64,000 nucleotides of DNA from Siderastrea siderea (GCA_964030785.1 OZ034966.1:8795152-8859151); one strand, 5' to 3'. Shown: positions 10,801 through 22,454, counted from the first letter of the stretch. Translations and numbers: made by a program. Notes: generated from the sequence alone by a model not told the origin.

Positions 10801-13800
10801 AATATAACCTGATACTTAGCCGACGAGGCCGTAGGCCGAGTTGGCTAAATCAGGGGATATTCCGCAAGATTGAGCAGGATAATTGTTTTATTCTTCAACA
10901 AATTCTCATCGATTACCATTTTCAGAACGAGAAAAACTATGGTTCTATGATGAAAACGCTAAAAGCTAGCAACACACTAAGCTTAATAAACATCAAAACA
11001 AAACTTCAAGAAATCGAAGTTTTCTACTGTTCACTTAAAAAGACTTATTTACAAACTCATGTTTGGAAATGACAAGACAAAGTAAAAAAAAAAATATTGC
11101 TACCTTACCGATAATGAGTTCTCTTCCTGTGAATTAAATCTTTTCAACTTTACAACTTTCCGTGAGCAAGTGTGCTGCTTCGTTCGCAATAGCATTTTCT
11201 TGGTTGAGTTCTCACTATGAAAATTCCAAGTCAACCTCTGGATATCTCTGTGAGCTGAAGTAAATACTTGTTGACTTTTTGAGAGCATTTAATCAAGGAA
11301 AGTTTCTTCCAGGGAGTTAAAATTTCCGGAGAACACTGCTCAAATTGCCTCGCTTTTCAAAATGGCTGCCAGAAAGCAATGAACAAAAATCTGCAGTGCA
11401 CTTCCAAATATGGTCATTTACGTATATCGCAGGATATCTGTCATGTACGGATGACAGATGTTGAGGGCTTCCTTACCATATATGGGCATAGTGACAATTT
11501 GTTGAATAATAAAATGTGATATGACATTCCTCAGAGGCTCAGTGGTATCATCTGGCTGCTTGCTGGAATCTTTATGAACTTATCTGCTATATGATCTTAA
11601 AGAGGATCCTACAAGATCCTGTAGGATCCTATCCTACAGGATGTCAGTAGGACCCTACAGGATCTTATGTAGGATCTTATCAGGATCCTGTTATTAGGAT
11701 CCTACATGTATTAGGCTCCTGGGCAGAATTTCTACCAGGGTTAAAATAAAGGAAAAACAAAGAAAAATGTTGAAGCATAATGAAGAGCTTAACATAGCAT
11801 TATAAATACTTAAAATCTGAAAAGATTCCAGCAAGCAGCCAGATGATACCACTGAGCCTCTGAGGAATGTCATATCTGACATAATTATGGCAAGATATTA
11901 AACTCCAGTGGAAAGACATTGTTAGCAAGAATGCGTAAGTGACTTTTGCAATAAAGTCCTGAAACACACCGTATTCAGTACAAAATGTCTTTCTTGCCCA
12001 AAAAAAACCTAATGTACATGTATACGACCTTGGGGCTTTCCCTTCACCCGGAGTAGGACAAAAAAAATCATATCTATGAACTCAAGGTAAGTTTCCTAGC
12101 ATGGTTTCACCAGCAACTGAGACTGCACATGTACATTTTGTGTTACTGCTGTATATCACTCCACAGCTATTCAACAATTAAAACTTAATGAGAAACTTTT
12201 ATATGTACATGTAGCTTGCAAATTTTATTCACAATGGGATAATTATTAAAACTGATGACACTAACTTTCCTATGTAATTAGAGCTGTCGTAAATCCTCAG
12301 TGCACATTTGTAGATTGAATCCAATGCTCTTGGTATGCCTTCTCCTGCCAAAAAAATTGATATAGGAATAGGATGTTAATGAATACCAGTACATTTCTAC
12401 TAATTGTATTCAATGAAAAAGAGGGCCTCCTATTCTGGCATTCATGGCATGTAAGGCAGGAAAAATAGAGCAGTTTTGATTAAAGGTAGGCAGATGGCAG
12501 GCGGGCTACCTTTTGGAGGCTTATGGGATACTTTGAAGTTTTCTTCATACACACAGCGAAATTTTAAGTAATCCTTTTGAAACTGCCTTCTCTGTGAAAT
12601 CAGTAGCAAAACCATTCATCACAGCAAGTTGAACAATAGGTTGTGTGAAAATTTGGTAGACATACATAAACAACCCAAGAGAGGTTCAAACAGACTCGTT
12701 CCAACCTCTCTTGGACTATTACAAGGGTAAGTGGGGTATTTTGCCAGATTTGAATTCTATATTTACTTGTCAAACACTCAGTAAGTATCATTGTTTAAAA
12801 AATTTTTATGTCCATCCATCGAAATATAGATGTCTGACAACTTCATTTTGTTACGCCAAACCGAACGTTATCAATGTTGTGGTTCAAATTTTTCTTTGGT
12901 TTGAAAATTTTCAAATCAGTTTGATTTTATTTTCCTTTGTCTTAGGTTATAATGGTGATGAATCTGAGACAAAGGAAAATAAAAATTAAACTGGTTTGGA
13001 ATTTTTTATACCAAAGAAAAATTTGAACCACAACATAACATTTGGCCTGTTCAAAAAATTATACGAGAATTTTATACAACATTGTTCATTTGAAAACTGC
13101 CCAAGGGGAGAGTCTGTAAGAAGCTTTCACAAGGTTTTACAGAGGTAGCTAATGAAATGATAAACCACAGCTACACCATCAACAAAGGCTACCATCAATT
13201 GCACTCCACTAATCTTTGATTATTACAAGCTTAAACTCAATTAACTTAAAACTGAAATGGGTGCCAAAAAGACCACTTTCATGTACATGTAAATCACAAT
13301 CTGTACCCTAAGCTGTTAAAAGGTTCCAAGCAAACAAAATATTTCACAAAACTGTTGTAGTGACAAGTTTTGACTCACCTAGCAGTTGGTAAAAATTAGT
13401 TGTGTGAGCAAAGCGTTTCCAGTAGCGGCACTCTTCCTTATCCATGCGTGAATGGAAAAGAATTGCATATGGGTTTTCCAAGCCATGATTCTGCACAGCA
13501 AACAGAAATAAAAACCATCTACACTCATTAATTAGATGTTTTAAATATGTGCAATAAATGCTCAGAAATACCATGCTTGTTCCTGATAAGGTTTCTTCTA
13601 TCTATCCTGTTTGAATAAGAAAGCAGGCCCCAGTTGTCCAAAAGCCAGTTAACACTAACCCAGGGATACATGTAGTAAATGTAAAACTAGGTTTCTGTTT
13701 CTCTTGTTTGAAAGTGTTTCACTGTTAAGTTTAGCAAATACAGGGTCCGAAATTGCAGCCAGCTGGTCGCCAATGCGACTGAAAATTGAGTGTTGGCGAC

Positions 13801-16800
13801 CAGAATTTCAAGGCTAGTCGCCAGGAGGCGACTAACTTTCAGCGCCTTGTTAATGTTTTAAACCGCCGCTCAAGGAATTAATTTCGTTTTAAATGGAAAA
13901 ATTCGCGTTTGTTTTCTAGCAGAAACTTACCCCTTGTCTTTTCGAAGTTTTTAATCTCCACAGAAAATAATTTAGATCAAAAACGAAGGTAAGATTCCTG
14001 TTAAATGACCCCCACAACAGTTGTAATCCACGCAATGTAATCGACATTTAGCGGCCGCCATGTTTTCAGCAGTTTCATCTGACAACCATACCGTGGGCGC
14101 ATCGCATAAACACAGGCTTTCCTTTCGCCATTGAATATTCAACGAAACGCTCTACAAATTTTCGATAACGCTTCACAGTCAGAAGAAGTGGCGTCATGTT
14201 CAATCTATTTAGCAAAAACTCCTTTTCAACTACAATGTAAGCTACACGATCACCTTTTTTTCATGGCAGTCTGACTCTTGCGATCGTTCACGAGTAAGAT
14301 TATGTTTTGAGCGAAGAAATGTCTTTAAAAACTTCGTGTTTCGCTGTGAAACAACAATTTTACGGACACTTTTTGGCGACCAGAATTTTCCATCTGGCGA
14401 CTGAAAAAAAAATTTCAGTCGCCACTTGGCGCTCGCATGAAAATGTTAATTTCGGACCCTGAAATATAATTTGAAAACAGCCAATGTCAGATCGCAGGCT
14501 AAAAAGAATTTACTGGAATCTGCTTTGTAAATGTGTAGTTTTGAATTTTAAGTTGGCACTAATCCAAGGTTAACTTAACCCGGCTTCATAACAACCCGGC
14601 CCAGATTTGCAGTCAACTATTTTCAGACATTTGGCCTTTTTGCTCAAAATGACTAGTCTCGGATTAGTGTTTCAGCACAGATCTCATTCTTGTTCCAAAT
14701 TTAGATATTTATTTTTTGGCCTAAAAAGTCACATCACTCAGGATGTTCTTGCCCTTCATTCATCTGGTTTTTTTTGTAACTTAACCCCATCCAGAACAGT
14801 GGGGGTACATGTATCTGCCAGCACTGACCTAAACACTTAACACTTTAAGCTCCAATAGTGACAAGCATCTAATTTCTTCTTACAATATCACTACTTGATC
14901 AAAGATACAGGTCATGAGAATAAAGAAAATGATTGCCAAAGATAAATTTTCTTGATGCTTATACAAAATCTCCCAACTAGTTCTGCAAGAAATATTAAAA
15001 TAATAAAAAATAAGAAATACATGAAATAATAGTATACATAATAATGACTGTATATATAATGTATTTACAGTGAGGGGATTATGCATGCTGATTTCGGGGC
15101 TTAAAGGGTTAACAGGCTCAAGCTTGATCAAGAATCAGCATTTTTCTGGAACTAACAAAAACAGAGATGTGCAACTTGCCAAGAGTGCTTTGGTCAGCAG
15201 TTTGGTTGCTAGGACACAAAACCAGTGCCCAAGGTTCCCAAGAACCACATCCTTAGCCTTGCTTGCACCTACACATACCTAATGAAAATTCTGCCCTAAT
15301 ATACATCTGGCCCAAAAACCGCACCAACATACGTACGAAAACCCTACCACACTCAAACTTTTTAATCAAACAAACAAACAACCACAGAAAGACAATGGCA
15401 AACGTGCAGACACATAGGTTCATACTGTATCCGCACAAAAACTGAGAGCAACATCATATATATTATGATAAACATTGCCAGGCCAGAAGAGTACAGTACT
15501 ACTCAGTCGTTTTCATAGTATTTGAATGGACATAAATGTACTCAAGAATTTCATTCACAAGCTTGGAAACCGGAACTGAATTAAACAAATAATTATCCAT
15601 ACCTCTAAAAATTTGGCCATATTGGATTGTAACAAGTTCAATTCCTGCAAAGACCACTTGCCTTTCTTCACCTTGATTCCTAGAAAAACAAAAAAAAAAT
15701 AAAAAAATAATATATTTTAGATTTGTTTATTTATTTTGCCATACCACAGACAACAATGCAAATACAAATACAAAAAATGAGTACCGTATTTTCTCAATTA
15801 ATCGCCCCCAGCATTTATTTCAAACTTGGCATGGCGCACCCGGCGTTTGTTTGAATCAACAGTTTATCTGGGCCTGCTACTTTTAAAGAAAGGGTTATTA
15901 CATGTATTTGTTTTTCTTGGCAGCTGTGTGTCTTGCCCTTAAATCTTACGTATATTGTACAACAAATAAATGTCTGAGAGGCTTATTTACAATTCCCTCT
16001 TTCTATTGATAACCGGCAGTTATTCGGGACCCGGCATTTAATTGAGAAAATATGCTATGTGTTTGTACAGGTCATTTAAAGAAATTCACTTCTTATTCTG
16101 ACCACACCATAATGAAGATTTTAATGTTAACACAATGGAACATTGGTGTGTAAACCCATGTAGAGTTGCATCATTCTTGCAAGACATTGACAGGAGTGTT
16201 GAGCACTTTAACAAGAAACTTAAAACTTATCTTTTTAAAGAGGGCTTTTTATCATTATTAGGTAGTGTTTTCTTGATTTCTTGAATTTCCGTGATTTCTT
16301 GGATTTAAGTTTTTAATTATCTTAGGTGTTGTATTGTATTTATTTACTGTATTGTAAAGTGCTGTTGATCAGCACACAATATGTAAACAGCACTCTATAA
16401 ATCACCAAATTATCTTTAATGCTTTAAAACTTCCATTGTAAACCTCCCTAAGTGTTAAAAAGTACATTGTTTGAAAAAAAATAAAAACCAAAAACATTAA
16501 CCAAAGTGGGATTTAAGAGCATAACTGTGAATCAGAGGCAAAGAATTAGACAACAGTTACTCAATTTTAAAAACTGCCATGCTGTGACGAGTTGAATGGA
16601 ATTACACAAAGTGCTCCCAAAATGGCCTTCTACATGTAATTCAATTGTTAGAGCAAATTTGGAGCAATTAAGGTCATTCCCCCGAAATAAAATTTAACAC
16701 ACGATTTTTGTCAAACTTTCACAAGTTGTTATCTATCGTGCGATGTTTTGAAATACAAAATAAAAAGAATAGGTCCCCATGTCCGTTTACGAGATATCAT

Positions 16801-18375
16801 CATCTCAAGTTACCCCATAATTCCATGCAATTTTGCCTAAGGAACACATGTTTATTTGATCAGTTTACACTACTTTCCATAGGAACAGGACGCACATAAT
16901 TAAAGCAAATCTTGAAACAATGTACTAGATGTAAAATATCGATAACAAGCATCAGGCAAAATTGACTTAAAACCTTCTCCAGGTCGTAATTTCATCTCCA
17001 TGAGTAACGCGTTTCTAGTAATAATTTTTTTCGAACATGTGTTTTTTTTCTAACTCTTTGAACAAAAAGAGGATGAACGGTAGGTCAAAAATAAGTGGAA
17101 AAAAAGATAGGTCACCATGCTTGTTTAAGAGTAAATAACTTTTCTTTTCTCTGGTGAGCTTAGCCTCATAGGAAATCTATTACTCCCTGGACGTGTGCGC
17201 GCTGTGAGCGTGCGCTAATGATGCAACAAATCGTGCGCAGTAAGGATGCACAATGCAATACAGGGCAATGACCTTAAGATAAATCTGCACAAGTTTAAAT
17301 TAATTGCAGCAAGTCCCTCTGAGTACATTACATGTACAAGTATCATGTGATGAAAAAGAAACTGAGACAGTGTTGTATGTGTGAAATATATGACACAGAT
17401 AATGTACAAATTGATTTTAGATTAGGTTTCATTTTTTTTATGCTTGTAACTAAATTAGGTGATTTTTTTCTTTACATTTTCTCTTCCTTTTTTTTTTCAA
17501 CTGTACATGTAAATTATCTCAGAATAACCCTTTCGGGAGAGGTAATAAAGCTATTGTATTGTATTGAGCTCACCTTTCTCTTGTAATTGGCTCAATCGAT
17601 CCTTTGAAAGTGTCCAAGTTTCATGAATTATATTAGCATGACGTGTAACTGCTTTGCTAACCGTTGCGGTGTTGACTGTTTTGTGTTTCCCCTTTTCCTT
17701 TTCTTTCTTCTTCTTTTTCTTTTTAAGTCGCTTCTCTTTTCTAGTTCTAGACTGGGAAGAAATATCAGAAGAAGAGTTCACATTTGCTGCACTTTCCAAC
17801 GTGCTCGATTCAAGACAACTGTGGATATGCTTAGTTCCTTGATTACAAGAAATATCTTCATCTCGATCCAGCTGAAAGCATCTCTCTCTGTGTCTGTGTT
17901 TCCTAGTTTTTGACTTATGTTTGTTGTTCTGCAGGGTAATATTTTCAGAAATGTGGGAGGAGGATTTTTGCTTCTTTTCCTTTTTGCTTTTGACATTGCT
18001 GTTTGCTAACACAGAAGGATCAACTCTTAACTTCTTGTGCTGATTTTCACAGCTTTCTACAGCATTTGAGCTAGTTTGCTCTGCCTCGAGCTCCAGCTGT
18101 CTCTTCTTTCCTTTTTGTCTGATTTCACCTCCATCAAGGTCGAGATCGATCTCCCCATATTTTAAAAACTCATTATTCATCGTGGTCGCCCAACCCTCCA
18201 CTATTTCCCTTTTCTTCTTTTTCCTCGATTCGTTTTCTCGTCTCGTCGCACTTTTCTGCGAACTTTCCTCTGACTTCTTTCTGTATTTTTTACTGACATG
18301 TTTGAGTCTCTTTCCAACGTCAGGATTTCTGTCATTCATGGTTTGCTCATAACGGCTCCCAAGTTGTTCGTCCAT
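7817..18375 (-). CDS. TTF1-like: TTF1-like Myb-domain transcription termination factor (8 exons, 3' end unresolved)
   Basis: Exons in transcript order: 18375-17574, 15679-15603, 13490-13379, 12344-12266, 10357-10325, 9341-9238, 8459-8288 and 7894-7817. Every junction is GT-AG and the phases agree, giving 485 codons plus two bases. Exon 1 (residues 1-267) is lysine-rich and disordered, with basic tracts such as EKRLKKKKKKKEKEKGKHK, which fits nuclear or nucleolar targeting. The rest resembles the C-terminal half of TTF1/Reb1 proteins: VKKGKWSLQELNLLQSN, then ALRIYDSSNYIGKYSGEEV, then HGTDWVTIGQLMGRSRMSVN, then SGKWTDDEIKLL with GIHWPAVAQMVKTRNKERC, and WTKDDELILIT. In that family the Myb-like repeats bind rDNA terminator DNA to stop RNA polymerase I. 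DMTF1 is related; the SVxxKF spacing favours TTF1. Start: ATG at 18375, first in an open frame. A possible last exon lies at 7053-6945. Introns carry many TIR elements. Confidence 0.82.
8085..8165 (-). mobile_element. SINE fragment related to the 52.6-kb SINE
   Basis: On the plus strand CATTTATACACCTGGGTAGA, then GACAATTTTTGTTAAGGAAACGAC, follow the body of the SINE at 52480-52735 (CTATTTATACACCTGGGTGG, then AGGAAACAACACG). The tRNA head is missing. The next 50 bases repeat GGAAAC(A/G)ACA(G/A)AACAGCTGAAA, a local duplication. Confidence 0.5.
9616..9861. mobile_element. 246-bp MITE with about 40-bp TIRs
   Basis: It starts GGGGCCTGTTTCTTGAAACT and ends with the near reverse complement (AGTTTTGAGAAACGGGCCCC). 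The arms stay similar through GATAACTTT and CGGGCC. It lies in the intron between exons 5 and 6 of the TTF1-like gene and has no coding capacity. Confidence 0.7.
10561..11740. mobile_element. Composite TIR element with AGGATCC subterminal repeats
   Basis: The left end CCCAGGTAGAAATCCTATAC is matched by the right end, whose complement begins CCCTGGTAGAAATTCTG. Inside each end is a field of AGGATCCT-type repeats with variable spacers (10575-10770 and 11600-11705). Between the fields lies other repeat DNA, including a hairpin at about 10774-10890 (AACAATTATCCTGC paired with GCAGGATAATTGTT, and CGAGGCCGTAGGCCGAG at the tip), so a second element may be nested inside. It lies in the intron between exons 4 and 5 of the TTF1-like gene. 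Confidence 0.6.
11518..11876. repeat. Perfect 56-bp inverted repeat, 247-bp spacer
   Basis: Bases 11518-11573 are the exact reverse complement of 11821-11876 (core AGGCTCAGTGGTATCATCTG). One arm is inside the AGGATCC element and the other about 80 bp outside its right end. Perfect identity implies a recent event. Confidence 0.85.
12876..13034. mobile_element. 159-bp palindromic MITE
   Basis: It begins GTTGTGGTTCAAATTTTTCT and ends AGAAAAATTTGAACCACAAC. The arms pair along most of their length (for example TTTCCTTTGTCT with AGACAAAGGAAA). It is noncoding and intronic in the TTF1-like gene. Confidence 0.75.
13741..14461. mobile_element. 721-bp hAT-like non-autonomous DNA transposon
   Basis: The ends are CAGGGTCCGAAATT... 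and ...AATTTCGGACCCTG, with a further inner inverted match around GTCGCCA/TGGCGAC and TTTCAGTCGCC. The flanks share AAATA (13736-13740 and 14462-14466), a candidate target-site duplication, though hAT elements usually make 8 bp. CAGGG ends are typical of hAT. No transposase frame is present. Confidence 0.65.
15782..16057. mobile_element. MITE with TATTTTCTCAATTAA ends
   Basis: The left end has TATTTTCTCAATTAATCGCC and the right end its inverted version (GGCATTTAATTGAGAAAATA). The interior, about 275 bp, has no coding capacity. It lies in the intron between exons 1 and 2 of the TTF1-like gene. Confidence 0.65.
16140..16420 (+). mobile_element. 5'-truncated non-LTR retrotransposon, RT C-terminus and 3' UTR
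   Basis: One frame reads SVEHFNKKLKTYLFKEGFL near 16196-16255, matching the usual end of CR1/L2-type reverse transcriptase proteins (xxSFKxxLKTxLF). A 3' UTR with AGTGCTGTTGATCAGCAC and CAGCACTCTATAAATCACC follows, typical of such elements. Only the last few dozen codons remain. It lies antisense within a TTF1-like intron. Confidence 0.55.
17480..17566 (+). mobile_element. Retrotransposon 3' tail, (TATTG)n, abutting a splice donor
   Basis: AATAAAGCTATTGTATTG ends in a TATTG repeat at 17566. This looks like the 3' end of a non-LTR element inserted on the plus strand. The left limit is uncertain and may reach to about 17.2 kb. Only seven bases (17567-17573) separate it from exon 1 of the TTF1-like gene. 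Confidence 0.45.
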
Positions 18376-18582
18376 TGCTCGACTCCAACAAACACGTTCC
18401 TGACACTGTTCTAGCGCCAGATGATGATAGAAGAGTGCGTTATTTTAGCATTCAAACAGCTCCCACATTTCTTGCAGAACAGCCGCCAGAACAGCCGCCA
18501 TGTTGAAATTCAGACTTCAAAAGGATCATGGGACAGGTTTAGATGGCTCCAGGCTCTTTCGGTCAGGGGCTATGCATTTCTC

Positions 18583-20777
18583 AAATGTGCTATTTTTAGA
18601 AAAAATTGCGCCATCACGCGTGACACACGCGCGTGTGTGTTGCGAGGACTCCGCGCAGAGGAAAACAAACAAAATGGCGTCGGAAATTACCTTTGTTGGA
18701 GATGAATAAATTCAATTTCTGTCATCAGTGTCACTTCCTAGTTTGAGGCAAACCCTTGGGGAGAACTTTCTGGATAGTGACTCTGGATATGAGGATTATA
18801 CAAGTGATTCCGATGATGGCAGTGAGAATATTTTAGAAAAATCCTTTGGCGAAGATGTGTCGAACATGTCGGACGAGGATTTCCCCGTTAGACGGAAGAA
18901 ACGTTTTAAGGGCAAAAATGGAGTCGAACTACGAAAAAATCAGTTGAAGGCGAATCAAGCAGAAAAAGGGAAAATGCATCTCGAATATATATTTCCTCTG
19001 AGGACGTACAGAGATTGAAGGGCAGCCGCAAAGACTGTAAAATGATTTTCCAAGCACGTACTGAAGAAAAGTAACGCACTGATAAATCGTTGTCACTTTT
19101 TTCACTGCAAGAAAAATAGTGACATATATTCAAATACCGAGTCAGGAAAGAAAATGTCTGTCGAGATTTCTCAGCGTATGTTTTCTGAAATAATGCCCGC
19201 CTTTACCTAAATGGCCGAAATGTTTATAATGAAGACCAAGAATAGTGAAAACCGCGCCTTGTTTCCAATCAAGTGCTCTCGTGGTGCGTTATCAATCGTC
19301 GACAAAATAGGAACTGGAAAAACACCAAGAGAAAAAAAACTACTTCCGTCGATGAGAAGGAGAAAGATGAAGTGAAACTCCATGCTGCCCTAATACTTAG
19401 TGTTACTTTCTGGGCAATTAACGAACCTGGAAGGGATACATAGCGCAGTGGATGTGGCAAGGGTTTCAACGACAGAGTGAGCTTAATTACAGTTTCTCTG
19501 CCAGCAACCCGGCGAGAAAAATCACTTTGTATCGAGGCAAAATTAAGAAGAAATTACGACTGAACGTCACTGAGACACAAACCTAAGTTGTTTCAGAGTG
19601 CCTGATTTCTTAGGACGAAAAGAAACCGTAGAAATAGAATTTTAAGCATTTAGCGCTTTGCATGTTTACAATTTCTTTCATCGTCCAGTCAATCACTTGT
19701 TCTTAAAATTTCACAAACAGCAGGTTTCATACGGAAGGCTTTGACTCCGAAATATCGAGACAAGACAAAATAAAGCACAGTAAAACTGGAAAGAAGCATT
19801 TAATAAAAATTGTCACACTTTTTGTGGCGAGTAAGTACAAAAATCATGCAACAGTCTGAACGACAAGCATTGAACAAATCCAGTACCAGAAAAGGCGACA
19901 TTTTTTGGCTATACCACACAAAATTGACACTGGTTTACCTGTACTCGTTGTGGCTCTATCTGTGTTCCCTTGAGCAGCTCCAGACATTTAGACACAAGTC
20001 GGATGCCATGTAAAATACGTTGAATCGCTTTCACAGTTGTTTGAGTGTTATTTTTAACATTCCGTCGGCGGACTCTAAACTAAGAAAAACTGCGTTTTGT
20101 GGTTTGCGTTTAAAAAGTAAGATGGTGAATTCTAATGTTCCTCACCTCCGTAGTCTTGTTTCCGTGAGCTGCATAGTAATTGTTGTTCAAGTTTAATTAT
20201 TAATCCTGTCTTCAGTTTGATCAAGCAAACACATGATGGCTCCGTTGCAGCGTTGTGCGAACGGAGCGATTTCAAACTCGTTCATTTGAACTCCTGCAGC
20301 CATAACGGTGAGATCGTACAGCTTCAATCCGCTTTGAACGACGATTACAACAATTTTCAGGAAATATCAAACACGTACCACATTTCAGAGCCCATAATTG
20401 GGAGATTTTCCCCAGACCTTGTGCTTGTACGTTCACTTCGGAGCAGTTTCATTGATTCATTCAGCTCCGCAAAGAAACGCTGCAACACTTCGCAAGGACT
20501 TGGCGCCTTTTTCGGTCAGTCATGTGATCGCGATCGATACTTGTTCCCTTTTATCTCGGAGTTTCTCTCTCTTTTTTTTCTCTTTCTTGATTTTATAGCA
20601 ATTAGTGATTGCGTTTTTAATAATAAAAACAATTGTGTACTCGGGCATACCGGATATCAAATAATTATAACCATCTTGGTCACATCCAGCACGCCCTCGT
20701 TGTACGCAAATTTGCGTGTAGCCAAGCGCGTTTATGACGTTGAGGGTGGCGCAATTTTTTCTAAAAATAGCACATTT
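18583..20777. mobile_element. About 2.2-kb candidate DNA transposon relic bounded by a perfect 31-bp inverted repeat
   Basis: Bases 18583-18613 are the exact reverse complement of 20747-20777 (core GTGCTATTTTTAGAAAAAAT). The true ends may lie a little outside. The left part holds an acidic reading frame (18675-19018). No DDE motif or transposase is recognisable, so this is a decayed or non-autonomous element, or simply an inverted repeat. It lies just upstream of the TTF1-like gene start. Confidence 0.5.
18675..19018 (+). pseudogene. Acidic reading frame with an in-frame stop, function unknown
   Basis: ATG at 18675 opens MASEITFVGDE, then a TAA at 18708, after which the same frame continues for about 100 codons (IQFLSSVSLPSLRQTLGEN, then DSDSGYEDYTSDSDDGSEN, then DEDFPVRRKKRFKGKNG). 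An acidic Ser/Asp stretch followed by a basic patch resembles the N-terminal region of some transposases such as piggyBac-type, but this is weak. It sits inside the 31-bp inverted-repeat element, consistent with a dead transposon gene. It could instead be read from the second ATG downstream of the stop. Confidence 0.35.
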
Positions 20778-21067
20778 GTCTTTTTCGATGGGGCCGCGTG
20801 GATTCCGCGCTTACGGTCTCCGCCCCCGATTATGGCTCCTGATTTCTCGTAATTTTGGTGGGGAGGGGAAAGGAGTGTGATTGTGAGCGACCTCTAGGAA
20901 TCAGGCTAGTCGGTGCCCAAAACTTTTTCTTATTTGAGCCCCGATAAAAATGATGAATTTGACCTGTTTTGACTAAACAGAGCCCTGGAAGGAGCTGATC
21001 GCCAAAAGCCCCCGAGCGCCATGTAATTCTCCAGCCTGCGAGCTCGTAAATGGAGCCACCGAGTCGC
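20778..21067. other. Intergenic, no gene recognised
   Basis: No protein-like frame or splice pattern is visible. Confidence 0.35.
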
Positions 21068-21188
21068 TACCCTGGTCCCAGAGGTTTCTCTTTCTTTTTC
21101 TCAAACGGGCTTAAGTCGCGAAGCGGCGACGGCGGGTGTTCAAGTTCGTTTGAGACTAAAGGATAGAAAAATTCCTCGGACCAGGGTA
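21068..21188. mobile_element. About 120-bp MITE with TACCCTGGTCC ends
   Basis: TACCCTGGTCC at the left and GGACCAGGGTA at the right are perfect inverted ends. The interior includes CTTAAGTCGCGAAGCGGCGA. A partial copy is at 6175-6246. Confidence 0.65.
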
Positions 21189-21820
21189 CCGCGTCGCGCA
21201 CGGTATGTATTCAACTAAAGGAGTCTGTTCGCAGGCTATTGTAGCTTTTCTTAGTCCGAGGAAACCCAGGAGCCCTTTGCGACCCTGAAGTTCAAGAGCT
21301 GAATTCGGAAATAATCCGATTAATTTCTTATCTTATCAAGCATTGTCCTAGTACTGGAGATGTGAACCACAGAAGGTAAGAAAAAATTTTTTTGTTCTCG
21401 TTGGGATTCCCAGACGGGAGCAACAGTTTTTGCACCCTTGATGTCTTCCCTGCCGCGAATCACTATCTAAACTAGTGCTCAGTAAGAAATAAAATGGGTC
21501 CACTGATTTCCCATTTACACGGCACTCCAGATTCTAACAATCGACTGCTGCCGCGCTATAAATCAGGTGTGCGAGGGAGCGCGAGAACAGTACGGCGAGC
21601 AAAGTCTTGGTCGTCATGCTAAGAGGATAGAAAAGATTCTTTACTTTATTTAAGTGTCGTAGTAACTAACTTTATTTAAGTGTCGTAGTGACTCAAAATG
21701 GTCTAATTCAAATCCGTACTCCCGCCCTGTACCACCATTCCACGCAAGCCAGTCAGAAACCTCCATCATCCAGTTGATTTGGCGTGACGTCATTCTCGTC
21801 CCCAGAGCTCACGATCCTTT

Positions 21821-21878
21821 TACGATCCTTTTGGTCTGCGCCAAGTCTCGATCCTTGGCGCAGACCAAAAGGATCGTA
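21821..21878. repeat. Perfect 25-bp stem hairpin
   Basis: TACGATCCTTTTGGTCTGCG followed by CCAAG (21821-21845) is the exact reverse complement of 21854-21878, with an 8-base loop. An extra ACGATCCTTTT copy precedes it at 21811. GTGACGTCAT at 21784-21793 and ATGACGTGGC at about 21882 may be outer arms of the same element. Confidence 0.75.
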
Positions 21879-22454
21879 GAAATGACGTGGCGTTAGGTCA
21901 CAGGTCAGCTGACACGTGTTATGGTATTGGCTGTTTTTTGAACGTGAAAAAAATTTGCAACGCATGTAAACTTTATTTCTTTTTAGCGTCTACTCTTTCA
22001 AAATTATAAGTGGTTTTAATAGAATTCAATCTTCTAAAATCTTTACCTTTAGTGACTGGTAAAATTATTGTTTCTTGGCTCTCTCTCTTTGTGGCATCCC
22101 GTCTAAATAAGAAATAATAATTTGACGGCTTTTCTTTGCTTGACATCCATCAACAGTTTTTTATAGTCTTTACTCCGGCACATCTAATGTCGTTGTGTAA
22201 CCAATCAGGAATTGTTCCTTGGGTTATTCCACCAACGTGTCTTTCAAAAAAGGTACTTTGTCGTTTAAGAGAAAAATATCGAGCGTCACTTAACTTCTTT
22301 ATCTTAATATTTAATATATATTTTATGTACCTTTCCATAAAGATATTGATGTTTCGAACAGCTTTCATGATGGGCGACACTGCTCCCTAAAAGTCAATTA
22401 TATGTCTTTTGGGCTGGAGAAATGAAAAATAAAAGTTGACTGCGTAAATGTTCA

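Noticed and set aside
20217..20852. 211-codon plus-strand frame
   Set aside because: It starts without ATG (TTG), has irregular composition, and runs through the right inverted repeat of the 18.6-20.8 kb element.
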